Shown here one piece after another: positions 6,877-12,122 of a stretch of DNA of 12,122 bases (position 1 is its first letter; every line of letters begins with the position of its first letter). The stretch comes from Pseudomonadota bacterium (GTDB taxonomy: Bacteria; Pseudomonadota; Alphaproteobacteria; Rhizobiales; Hyphomicrobiaceae), in the NCBI GenBank assembly GCA_021816505.1, contig JAKAXS010000040.1, forward strand, positions 1-12,122, read 5' to 3'. The translations under genes were made by a program, and so were the position numbers. The notes under the pieces are model-generated. The model ran no database searches and had not been told where the DNA came from. It saw nothing but the letters and a program-made list of their open reading frames with translations.

Positions 6877-7227
6877 TCAGGGGGCCGGAGCGGACCGAGA
6901 AGTCTGGCCTTCAGCACCTGAGGTAGGTGCGTCCGGCTCGTCCGCTTTTTCCTGCCAGAGTTCTCCGCCATCGATCGAGATGATGTCTGAGCCTTCCAGC
7001 TCATACGGTTCATCGTCGACGTTGTCGTTGAGGCGTATCAGGCATCCCTTTGGACATATGCCCTCAAGCGCCGCATTGGGCTTGAGAACATGGTCTTTTT
7101 TGGCCTCGCCCTCGATGACGGTGACCGTGTGGTCCCTATCATCCCGATTCGTGATCGAACCTGCCTGAGCAGACGTGACGAGAAGGAAAGCTGCTGTTGC
7201 GCCGGCCGAGAACGCCTTAAAGGACAT
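6877..7227 (-). CDS. Small exported protein with CPKGC motif, unknown function
   Basis: Not recognised as a named family. From ATG 7227 it gives 116 residues: an N-terminal signal peptide (K4, hydrophobic core about 8-19, likely cleavage after AQA at residue 22), a compact middle of about 70 residues (ITNRDDRDHTVTVIEGEAKK) with Cys58 and Cys62 in GICPKGC, and a Pro/Ala/Ser-rich acidic tail. The two cysteines may form a disulfide in the periplasm. Starts at 7242 (ATG) and 7251 (TTG) are in frame, but 7227 has GGGAG eight bases upstream and gives the most typical signal peptide. The Lys-rich peptide ORF ends 35 bp upstream on the same strand, so the two may share a transcript. Confidence 0.8.
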   Translation of the reverse strand: MSFKAFSAGATAAFLLVTSAQAGSITNRDDRDHTVTVIEGEAKKDHVLKPNAALEGICPKGCLIRLNDNVDDEPYELEGSDIISIDGGELWQEKADEPDAPTSGAEGQTSRSAPAP

Positions 7228-7262
7228 CGCGGCCACTCCCATCGCACTCAAAACGAAACTTG

Positions 7263-7331
7263 TTACTTCTTCTTCTTCGCCGGAGCCTTCTTCGCCTTTG
7301 CAGCGGGCTTCTTGGCTTTCGCTTTCGCCAT
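7263..7331 (-). CDS. 22-residue Lys/Ala-rich basic peptide
   Basis: Seen: ATG at 7331 to TAA at 7263, 22 codons. The product holds 11 Lys, 8 Ala, 2 Pro and the initial Met, starting MAKAKAKK and ending AKKKK. AAGGA lies eight bases before the ATG, and an in-frame TGA five codons upstream shows that this is the whole frame rather than the tail of a longer gene. Composition resembles the C-terminal tails of histone H1-like, AlgP-like and some HU proteins that bind DNA or RNA. Inference: a stand-alone nucleic-acid-binding peptide, or, given its lysine run just before the stop and the gene 35 bp downstream, a leader peptide affecting that gene's translation. A codon-biased accident is possible but unlikely with this ribosome binding site. 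Confidence 0.65.
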   Translation of the reverse strand: MAKAKAKKPAAKAKKAPAKKKK

Positions 7332-7355
7332 TGTCTTCGTCCTTCAGTTGTTTGA

Positions 7356-7370
7356 CCCGAACGATTCGGG
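7356..7370. promoter_or_regulatory. Inverted repeat upstream of Lys-rich peptide gene
   Basis: CCCGAA-CGA-TTCGGG is a perfect 6-bp inverted repeat with a 3-nt spacer, 24 bp before the ATG of the 22-codon gene. In this position it could be an operator overlapping the promoter or the 5' leader of that gene. It has the same 3-nt spacing as the repeat at 7453-7471 but different arms. Confidence 0.45.
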
Positions 7371-7379
7371 ATCGCGCGC

Positions 7380-7400
7380 GACTCGAAGTTCACGCGAGTC
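7380..7400. promoter_or_regulatory. Inverted repeat in the divergent intergenic region
   Basis: GACTCG (7380-7385) and CGAGTC (7395-7400) are perfect inverted arms with a 9-nt spacer. The repeat lies midway between two divergent genes. It may be a regulator site; the evidence is symmetry and position only. Confidence 0.35.
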
Positions 7401-7452
7401 TTACTTGCGCAGATTTTGCGCTTGACGTTCAAACGGAAATTTTCGGTGATTG

Positions 7453-7471
7453 CTATCGGAGATTCCGATAG
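7453..7471. promoter_or_regulatory. Probable LysR-type operator upstream of lysR
   Basis: CTATCGGA-GAT-TCCGATAG is a perfect 8-bp inverted repeat with a 3-nt spacer, ending 37 bp before the lysR start. It contains a T-N11-A core (T7456, A7468), the classic LysR-family box. Autoregulation by the adjacent LysR protein is the natural reading. A TTGACG at 7422-7427 could be a -35 for lysR, but no good -10 was found at the right spacing. Confidence 0.6.
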
Positions 7472-7508
7472 ATGGAACCTCACGCCATTTTTCGGAGGGG
7501 CGTACTCG

Positions 7509-8357
7509 ATGGACATCAATCTCGCCCGCACCTTCCTCATGGTCGCTGAGAGCGGCAGCTTCATCGACGCCGCGCGCAAAATGAACATCACGCAGTCGAC
7601 AGTTTCGGGCCGCATCAAGGGTCTCGAAGACATGCTGGGCCGTCCGATGTTCGAGCGCTCCAAGACGGGCGCCACCTTGACGAATGCCGGCAAGCAGTTC
7701 GAGAGGCACGCGCTGGCGCTGGTGCGCGTCTGGCAGCATGCGCAGGCCGAAGTGGGTCTCTCCGATCAGCACCGCGACCATTTGTCGATCGGTGCACCGC
7801 CGGCGCTGTGGGACGACTTCCTGATCAAATGGATCGCATGGATGCGAACCAACATTCCCGATATCGCCGTGTCGGCCGTGCAGGGCGTGTCGGCGGCGAT
7901 GACGCAGCGGCTGATAGAAGGCACGCTCGACCTCGCCATCATGTACCGTCCCTCACAGCCGCCGGGGCACACGATGGAGCACCTGTTCGATGAAGAGTTC
8001 GTGCTGGTGACGTCCGCGAAGGCGCCGACCCGCTGGGCATCGGAGGACTACGTGTTCATCGACTGGGGGCCGGACTTCCACCAGGACCATGCCATCGCGT
8101 TTCCGGAACTGACCAACCCGGGCCTCAGCCTGGACGTCGGACCGATCAGCCTGGACTACCTGCTGAGCAACGAGTGCGCCGGGTATTTCCCGCTGCGCAT
8201 GGTGAAGAAGCACGTCGCACGCGGACGCCTGCGGATCCCCAAGCGCGCCCGCAAGTTCGTCTACCCTGTGTATATGGCGTACCCCGAGACGCGTGACGAC
8301 GAGGCCTACGAGCCGGTGATCGCCAGCCTGCGGCGTGAAGCGGCGCGGCACGCCTGA
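7509..8357 (+). CDS. LysR-family transcriptional regulator
   Basis: A DNA-binding regulator whose C-terminal domain binds a small effector. Seen: 282 residues from ATG 7509, with GGAGG ten bases upstream. The N-terminal winged helix-turn-helix has the family pattern: LARTFLMVAESGSFIDAARK then ITQSTVSGRIKGLEDMLG (about 5-45), then LFER-like MFERSKTGATLTNAG. The effector domain runs from about 90 to the end. An in-frame start at 7416 would add 31 unrelated residues. Its target is not known; it is divergent from the Lys-rich peptide and exported-protein genes and converges with acyP, with 17 bp between stops. The palindrome at 7453-7471 suggests autoregulation, and the divergent genes are the first candidates for its regulon. 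Confidence 0.93.
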   Translation: MDINLARTFLMVAESGSFIDAARKMNITQSTVSGRIKGLEDMLGRPMFERSKTGATLTNAGKQFERHALALVRVWQHAQAEVGLSDQHRDHLSIGAPPALWDDFLIKWIAWMRTNIPDIAVSAVQGVSAAMTQRLIEGTLDLAIMYRPSQPPGHTMEHLFDEEFVLVTSAKAPTRWASEDYVFIDWGPDFHQDHAIAFPELTNPGLSLDVGPISLDYLLSNECAGYFPLRMVKKHVARGRLRIPKRARKFVYPVYMAYPETRDDEAYEPVIASLRREAARHA

Positions 8358-8374
8358 ACCGCAGGAACCGCGTT

Positions 8375-8662
8375 CTACTCGGTCGGCCGGAACTGGAACG
8401 TGAGAGGCAGGTCTTCGCCCGCGGGCCGGTCGGAGACGGCGACGCCGTCGACACGAGAGGACCGTGGGCCGGATTTGCAGCGCGCGAGCATTTCATCCAC
8501 GGCCGGTGCGCCACCCGAGAAGATGGCTTCCACCGATCCATCGCGGCGATTGCGCACCCAGCCGCGCAAGCCCAGCTCGGCGGCGGCATCCTCGGTCCAC
8601 GCGCGATAGCCGACGCCCTGAACGCGCCCGGTTATCCTGACGTGGACCGTTCTGTCGGCCAT
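8375..8662 (-). CDS. acyP: Acylphosphatase
   Basis: It hydrolyses the carboxyl-phosphate bond of acyl phosphates such as acetyl phosphate, in the cytosol. Seen: 95 residues, the usual length, with the family signature GRVQGVGYRAWTEDAA (12-27), containing catalytic R20, and GLRGWVRNRRDGSVEAIFSG (31-50), containing catalytic N38. It starts 11 bp after the pccA stop on the same strand, so the two are probably co-transcribed. The pairing may be only convenience, or may link clearing of acyl phosphates to acyl-CoA metabolism. No strong ribosome binding site is visible, which fits translational coupling to pccA. Confidence 0.95.
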   Translation of the reverse strand: MADRTVHVRITGRVQGVGYRAWTEDAAAELGLRGWVRNRRDGSVEAIFSGGAPAVDEMLARCKSGPRSSRVDGVAVSDRPAGEDLPLTFQFRPTE

Positions 8663-8673
8663 GGCCGGCGCCG

Positions 8674-10698
8674 TCAGTTGAATTCCAGGATGACCGCGTC
8701 GACTGCGAGGCTGTCGCCGGCCTTCGCATTCACCACCTTGACGGTGCCGTCGCGCTCGGCGCGCAGGATGTTTTCCATCTTCATCGCTTCGACGACGGCC
8801 AGCGCGTCACCGGCTTTGACCTCGGCGCCCTCTCCGACGTGGATGGCTTTGACAAGGCCGGGCATGGGGCACAGCAGGAACTTCGACATGTCCGCCGCTT
8901 GCTTCTCAGGCATCAGCGCGGCCAGCGCGGCTTCGCGCTCGGTGTAGACGCGGATCGGGGCCTGCACGCCGCGATAGGCGAGGTTTACGCCATTGAGGAT
9001 CGGGCGCACCTGCACCGTCGCCGGCGTTCCGCCGACACGGCCATGCCAGACCGGTTCACCCGGGGACCAGTTGGTGACGATCTCCAACGTGTCCTGCGGC
9101 GAGCCGTCGGCGCTCAGCAACGTGACGAAGTAGAGTTCGCCCGTACCCTCGCCGCCCGCCACTTCGAGGAACTGGGACACCTCTCCCACCTTCACGACGC
9201 GGCGCTTGGCGAAGCGGACCGGCCGCCCCGACATCTGGTGCGTGATTTCGCGACGGCGCGCGTTGTTCTGGTGGTCGACAACGGCCGCGACGGCGGCCAG
9301 CACCTTCAGCTCGTTGCCTTCGGCGGCCCGCACAGCGAAGCCGTCAGGGTATTCTTCCTTGATGAAGCCGGTCGAGATGTTGCCCGAGCGCCAGCGCGGG
9401 TGCTGCATCAGGGCGGTGAGGAACGGCACGTTGTGCTGAATGCCGTCGATGTAAAACGCGTCCAGGGCCTCGGATTGAACTTCGATGGCCTCCGCGCGCG
9501 TCGGTGCGTGCGTCACGAGCTTGGCGATCATCGGGTCGTAGAACATCGAGATCTCGCCGCCCTCGAACACGCCGGTATCGTTGCGGATCGTGACGCCGTT
9601 CGTGCTGCTTTCCGCCGGCGGCCTGTACTTGGTCAGACGGCCGATCGAGGGCAGGAAGTTGCGGTAGGGGTCTTCGGCATAGATGCGGCTCTCCACCGCC
9701 CAGCCGTCCAGCTTGATGTCGGACTGCTTGAAGGCGAGCTTTTCGCCGGCGGCGACGCGGATCATCTGCTCGACCAGGTCGATGCCGGTGATCAGCTCCG
9801 TCACCGGATGTTCCACCTGCAGGCGGGTGTTCATCTCAAGGAAGAAGAAGCTACGGTCCTGACCGGCGACGAACTCCACCGTACCGGCGCTGTCGTAGTT
9901 CACGGCCCTCGCCAGCGCGACGGCCTGCTCGCCCATCAACTTGCGCGTCTTCTCGTCCAGCAGAGGCGACGGAGCCTCCTCGATGACCTTCTGGTTGCGG
10001 CGCTGAATGGAGCACTCGCGCTCGCCCAGGTAGACGATGTTGCCGTGCTTGTCGCCCAGCACCTGGATTTCGATGTGGCGCGGGTTCTCGATGAACTTTT
10101 CGATGAAGATGCGGTCATCGCCGAAGCTCGACTTCGCTTCCGAACGCGCCAGCGTGAAGCCTTCCTCGCACTCCTTGCGATCGTAGGCGATACGCATGCC
10201 TTTGCCGCCACCACCGGCGGAGGCCTTGATCATGACCGGGTAGCCGATCTCCTCGGCGATCTTGACCGCGTGCTTGGCGTCGGAGATCTCGCCCAGATGA
10301 CCCGGGACGGTGGAAACCTTCGCCTTTGCGGCCGCCTTCTTGCTCTCGATCTTGTCGCCCATGGCGGCAATGGCGCCGGGGTTGGGACCGATGAAGACCA
10401 GACCGGCTTTCTGCAGGGCGACGGGAAACGCCTCGCGCTCGGACAGGAAGCCATAACCGGGGTGCACGGCTTCCGCGCCGGTGCGCTTACAGGCGTCGAG
10501 GATCTTGTCGATGATCAGATAGCTTTCCGACGCGGCCGGCGGGCCGATGTGGACGGCTTCGTCCGCCATCTCGACATGCAGGGCATCCCGGTCGGCATCG
10601 GAATAGACGGCGACCGTCTTGATGCCCATCTTGCGAGCGGTCTTCATCACGCGGCAGGCAATCTCGCCGCGGTTGGCAATCAGGATCTTCTTGAACAT
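8674..10698 (-). CDS. pccA: Propionyl/acetyl-CoA carboxylase alpha subunit (biotin carboxylase and biotin carrier)
   Basis: It carboxylates its own biotin with ATP and bicarbonate; the beta subunit then passes CO2 to propionyl-CoA to give methylmalonyl-CoA. Seen: 674 residues in family order. Biotin carboxylase N-terminal domain 1-110 (KILIANRGEIACRV, HPGYGFLSE); ATP-grasp domain about 115-320 with the glycine loop AGGGGKGM (161-168), ECSIQRRNQKVIEEAP (228-243) and EMNTRLQVEHPVTE (288-301); biotin carboxylase C-terminal domain about 332-440; BT linker domain about 450-600; biotinyl domain 605-674 with EAMKMEN, biotinylated lysine K640, about 35 residues from the end as expected. The start ATG 10698 is fixed by the conserved N-terminus; the open frame extends upstream to 11250 but overlaps another gene. 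The BT domain points to propionyl-CoA over plain acetyl-CoA carboxylase, though 3-methylcrotonyl-CoA carboxylase is similar. No beta subunit is in the window. Confidence 0.95.
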   Translation of the reverse strand: MFKKILIANRGEIACRVMKTARKMGIKTVAVYSDADRDALHVEMADEAVHIGPPAASESYLIIDKILDACKRTGAEAVHPGYGFLSEREAFPVALQKAGLVFIGPNPGAIAAMGDKIESKKAAAKAKVSTVPGHLGEISDAKHAVKIAEEIGYPVMIKASAGGGGKGMRIAYDRKECEEGFTLARSEAKSSFGDDRIFIEKFIENPRHIEIQVLGDKHGNIVYLGERECSIQRRNQKVIEEAPSPLLDEKTRKLMGEQAVALARAVNYDSAGTVEFVAGQDRSFFFLEMNTRLQVEHPVTELITGIDLVEQMIRVAAGEKLAFKQSDIKLDGWAVESRIYAEDPYRNFLPSIGRLTKYRPPAESSTNGVTIRNDTGVFEGGEISMFYDPMIAKLVTHAPTRAEAIEVQSEALDAFYIDGIQHNVPFLTALMQHPRWRSGNISTGFIKEEYPDGFAVRAAEGNELKVLAAVAAVVDHQNNARRREITHQMSGRPVRFAKRRVVKVGEVSQFLEVAGGEGTGELYFVTLLSADGSPQDTLEIVTNWSPGEPVWHGRVGGTPATVQVRPILNGVNLAYRGVQAPIRVYTEREAALAALMPEKQAADMSKFLLCPMPGLVKAIHVGEGAEVKAGDALAVVEAMKMENILRAERDGTVKVVNAKAGDSLAVDAVILEFN

Positions 10699-10744
10699 CG
10701 CCTCGGATAGCCCCGTCTGGTTATTTTGCGTTGGCGAAAGGCGT

Positions 10745-10773
10745 GTTCTAGTCGCCCCCACCGCTGCCGTAAA
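10745..10773 (-). promoter_or_regulatory. Weak candidate promoter for pccA-acyP
   Basis: On the minus strand TTTACG (10768-10773) and TAGAAC (10745-10750) are 17 bp apart, each matching four of six consensus bases, and lie about 47 bp before the pccA start. The 164-bp gap before pccA suggests that it has its own promoter. Such matches are common by chance in DNA of this composition. Confidence 0.25.
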
Positions 10774-10862
10774 CCGAGAGTTTTCCGAAGATTGCAGGAA
10801 ACCGGCTGCAAAGCCGACCGGACCGGCCCCTATCCTTAACGAACCGGGCCCGCTGTACGATT

Positions 10863-11861
10863 CTAGGCCGCTACGACGTCCTCGACGATGAACTCCAGAC
10901 CTTCGCCGGCCAGAGCCGCCTCGATGGCCGGATGGACCTGGGCCAGGCGCCCCAGGAACTCCTGCTCGCGGCGGCAGAGGTCGGAGAACTCGTTCATCCG
11001 CAGCGACAACCAGCGTGCACTGCAGTCCTGGAACTCCTCGTTCGTCACGATCTCCAGGCGCTGGCGCTCGAGGCGCAGCAGGGCGAGTTCCTCGCGGCTG
11101 ACATCCCGCGAACAGGAATGATCCAGCGCGGTCGCGGCGAACGCGTCGCAGCGCGCTGCCAGGCCCTGGCCCAACGATCCAAGCATTCCGTGCGCCACGG
11201 TCCGCAACAGCAGGTCGGACCAGACGGTCAGACGTTCGCCCTCGATGCACCCATCGAGATCGAACAGGGCATTGGCTTCGGCCCGGGTGACACTCAGGTA
11301 TGCGTCACGGCCGATCGCGGACAGGATCCGGCGGACGACGTCGACGTCTGCTTCAGTCATCTGACCGCGCGGCACGAACTGGTGGCCCGAACGCAGCGGG
11401 CCGACGGCATTCATCACCGCGTGACGAACCTGGTCCAAGGCGAAGATGCCGAGGCTGACCGGTGCCCAGCGCGACCGCTCCAGGATGGTCAACAGAAGGT
11501 CGAACTCTATGCGGCTTGCGACATAGCCTTCGGTCGTGATCCACCGCATCAGCCAATTGGCGTTGTCGGCGTTGACGTAGCCAGCCGGCTCCGCGTGATC
11601 GACAACGTGATCGGACACCGCATCGATGAAGAACTGCGCCCAGGACGCATCTTGCACGCGCGCCGCATCCTGCAACGCGAACAGCATCTCAGCCTCAGCA
11701 CGGCTGATCGCTCCTTCGGCACGGATCAGGTTGTCGATACGCCGAACATCAACTTCTTTAATGCTGCCACGCCTGGCGATTTGCTCGATCACCAGCGGCC
11801 TGAACCCGACCATGCCAACCCTCATCACCACACGACTGGGGTCAGGATAAGAATCGGTCAT
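10863..11861 (-). CDS. Unknown protein with about three repeated helical units
   Basis: Not recognised as a named family. From ATG 11861 it gives 332 residues with no signal peptide or membrane segment, so it is probably cytosolic. Three stretches share the pattern I-x2-EG/D-x-S-R-x-E-x3-L-x2-L followed by a helix: about 41-88 (EGAISRAEAEMLFALQD), 105-150 (EGYVASRIEFDLLLTILE) and 178-225 (AYLSVTRAEANALFDLD). The C-terminal third (255-332) is predicted helical and charged. The repeats recall small helical bundles such as TerB-like or EF-hand-like units, but no complete Ca2+ loop is seen. An in-frame start at 11960 falls inside the upstream terminator, so the later ATG is preferred. It lies 164 bp upstream of pccA on the same strand. 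Confidence 0.8.
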   Translation of the reverse strand: MTDSYPDPSRVVMRVGMVGFRPLVIEQIARRGSIKEVDVRRIDNLIRAEGAISRAEAEMLFALQDAARVQDASWAQFFIDAVSDHVVDHAEPAGYVNADNANWLMRWITTEGYVASRIEFDLLLTILERSRWAPVSLGIFALDQVRHAVMNAVGPLRSGHQFVPRGQMTEADVDVVRRILSAIGRDAYLSVTRAEANALFDLDGCIEGERLTVWSDLLLRTVAHGMLGSLGQGLAARCDAFAATALDHSCSRDVSREELALLRLERQRLEIVTNEEFQDCSARWLSLRMNEFSDLCRREQEFLGRLAQVHPAIEAALAGEGLEFIVEDVVAA

Positions 11862-11926
11862 TACCAACCGGCTAATAAGCAGGTGGCGAAGCGTCGACTG
11901 TGGCCGGGATGACTCGAACAAAAGCA

Positions 11927-11958
11927 GAAGGGCCGCGCCGTTACCGGCGCGACCCTTC
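11927..11958 (-). terminator. Rho-independent terminator of a minus-strand unit entering from the right
   Basis: Arms GAAGGGCCGCGCCG (11927-11940) and CGGCGCGACCCTTC (11945-11958) enclose a 4-nt loop. The single non-Watson-Crick position is a G-U pair in minus-strand RNA but a C-A mismatch in plus-strand RNA. On the minus strand the stem is followed by TGCTTTTG, on the plus strand by AAAAG. Both points place it on the minus strand, ending a gene to the right and insulating the 332-residue gene. Confidence 0.85.
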
Positions 11959-12003
11959 AAAAGCTACTCAACCCTTACTTACGCGGACGCCACATCACTC
12001 AAA

Positions 12004-12122
12004 TCAGCGACCGACGCGGGGTGCCCACCAGGCCCGGCGCCAGCTGTCGCGACGCTCCGAGCGAATGTTGGAGGATGCGCGATCCTGCATGTTCGAGAGG
12101 ATGCGTGGATCCTTTCGATCGA
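12004..12122 (-). CDS. Possible C-terminal tail of a gene beyond the right edge
   Basis: Three minus-strand frames are open at the edge. The one ending in TGA at 12004-12006 has the most GC-biased third positions and gives 38 residues rich in Arg, Trp and Ser, ending RAWWAPRVGR. It stops 45 bp before the terminator, as expected for the last gene of a unit. Another frame stays open to a TAA near 11980 and cannot be excluded. Nothing about function can be said. Confidence 0.4.
   Translation of the reverse strand, partial: DRKDPRILSNMQDRASSNIRSERRDSWRRAWWAPRVGR

Noticed and set aside
7217..7693. 158-codon minus-strand frame overlapping the start of lysR and the Lys-rich mini-gene
   Set aside because: It reads the AAG-rich mini-gene in the wrong frame (Arg runs) and crosses the lysR coding start; no ribosome binding site.
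8839..10710. 623-codon plus-strand open frame opposite pccA
   Set aside because: It is antisense to a clear biotin carboxylase gene and has the Arg/His/Asp/Val-rich, low-complexity look of a high-GC mirror frame; no family pattern.
10720..10862. Binding site for a short-chain acyl-CoA regulator (TTTGC-type half-sites) before pccA
   Set aside because: Only isolated TTTGC/GCAAA words are present, not the paired arrangement such regulators need; too weak to report as a feature.
10699..11250. 184-codon N-terminal extension of pccA
   Set aside because: The conserved start KKILIANRGE begins at 10698; the extension overlaps the 332-residue gene in another frame and is Arg/Pro/Gly-rich without a fold.
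10932..11912. 326-codon plus-strand open frame opposite the 332-residue gene
   Set aside because: Mirror frame of a better-supported minus-strand gene; its composition (Gln, Arg, Asp) has no protein-like pattern.
12060..12115. Imperfect repeat of GGATGCG-like words near the right edge
   Set aside because: Two short similar words with mismatches inside a possible coding tail; consistent with chance.

Overview
The window looks like an alphaproteobacterial chromosome, most likely Hyphomicrobiales (Rhizobiales-like). This rests on the style of its lipB, pccA and LysR proteins, high-GC codon use in the right half, and a DUF6538-type tyrosine integrase beside a tRNA-Leu. The genus cannot be fixed from the sequence alone. 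The window has two halves that meet at the tRNA-Leu gene (5781-5865, minus strand).

Left half (1 to about 5780) is accessory DNA, an integrated island. From the left edge it holds: a large minus-strand gene, cut by the window, that joins an HsdR-type nuclease-like N-terminal domain to a P-loop NTPase (a candidate anti-phage protein); an intergenic stretch with a degenerate 3' half of a tRNA-Pro gene, very probably an old attachment site; a small plus-strand membrane protein; a convergent minus-strand membrane-anchored TPR protein; a gene-free stretch; and a 572-residue tyrosine integrase whose start lies about 95 bp from the 3' end of tRNA-Leu. That is the usual layout of an element inserted in a tRNA 3' end. 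A near-palindrome and a tandem 12-bp repeat sit between the integrase and the tRNA. No second copy of the tRNA-Leu 3' end was seen, so the far end of this element is probably outside the window or decayed.

Right half (5781-12122) is ordinary chromosome. lipB (lipoyl octanoyltransferase) runs plus and converges, across a strong hairpin, on a small exported protein gene. Upstream of that gene lies a 22-codon ORF coding for a peptide of almost only Lys and Ala, with its own ribosome binding site. This pair is divergent from a LysR-family regulator, and the shared upstream region holds three perfect inverted repeats. Convergent to lysR are pccA (biotin-carrying alpha subunit of propionyl/acetyl-CoA carboxylase) and, 11 bp after it, acyP (acylphosphatase), both minus. 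Upstream of pccA is a 332-residue protein of unknown function built from about three similar helical units. It is preceded by a rho-independent terminator that ends a transcription unit entering from the right edge, of which only a short C-terminal coding tail may be visible.

The most interesting material is in the island: the nuclease-NTPase gene next to a tRNA-Pro remnant, in an element whose integrase sits at tRNA-Leu. This suggests layered insertions at two tRNA targets and a possible defence locus continuing to the left of the window.
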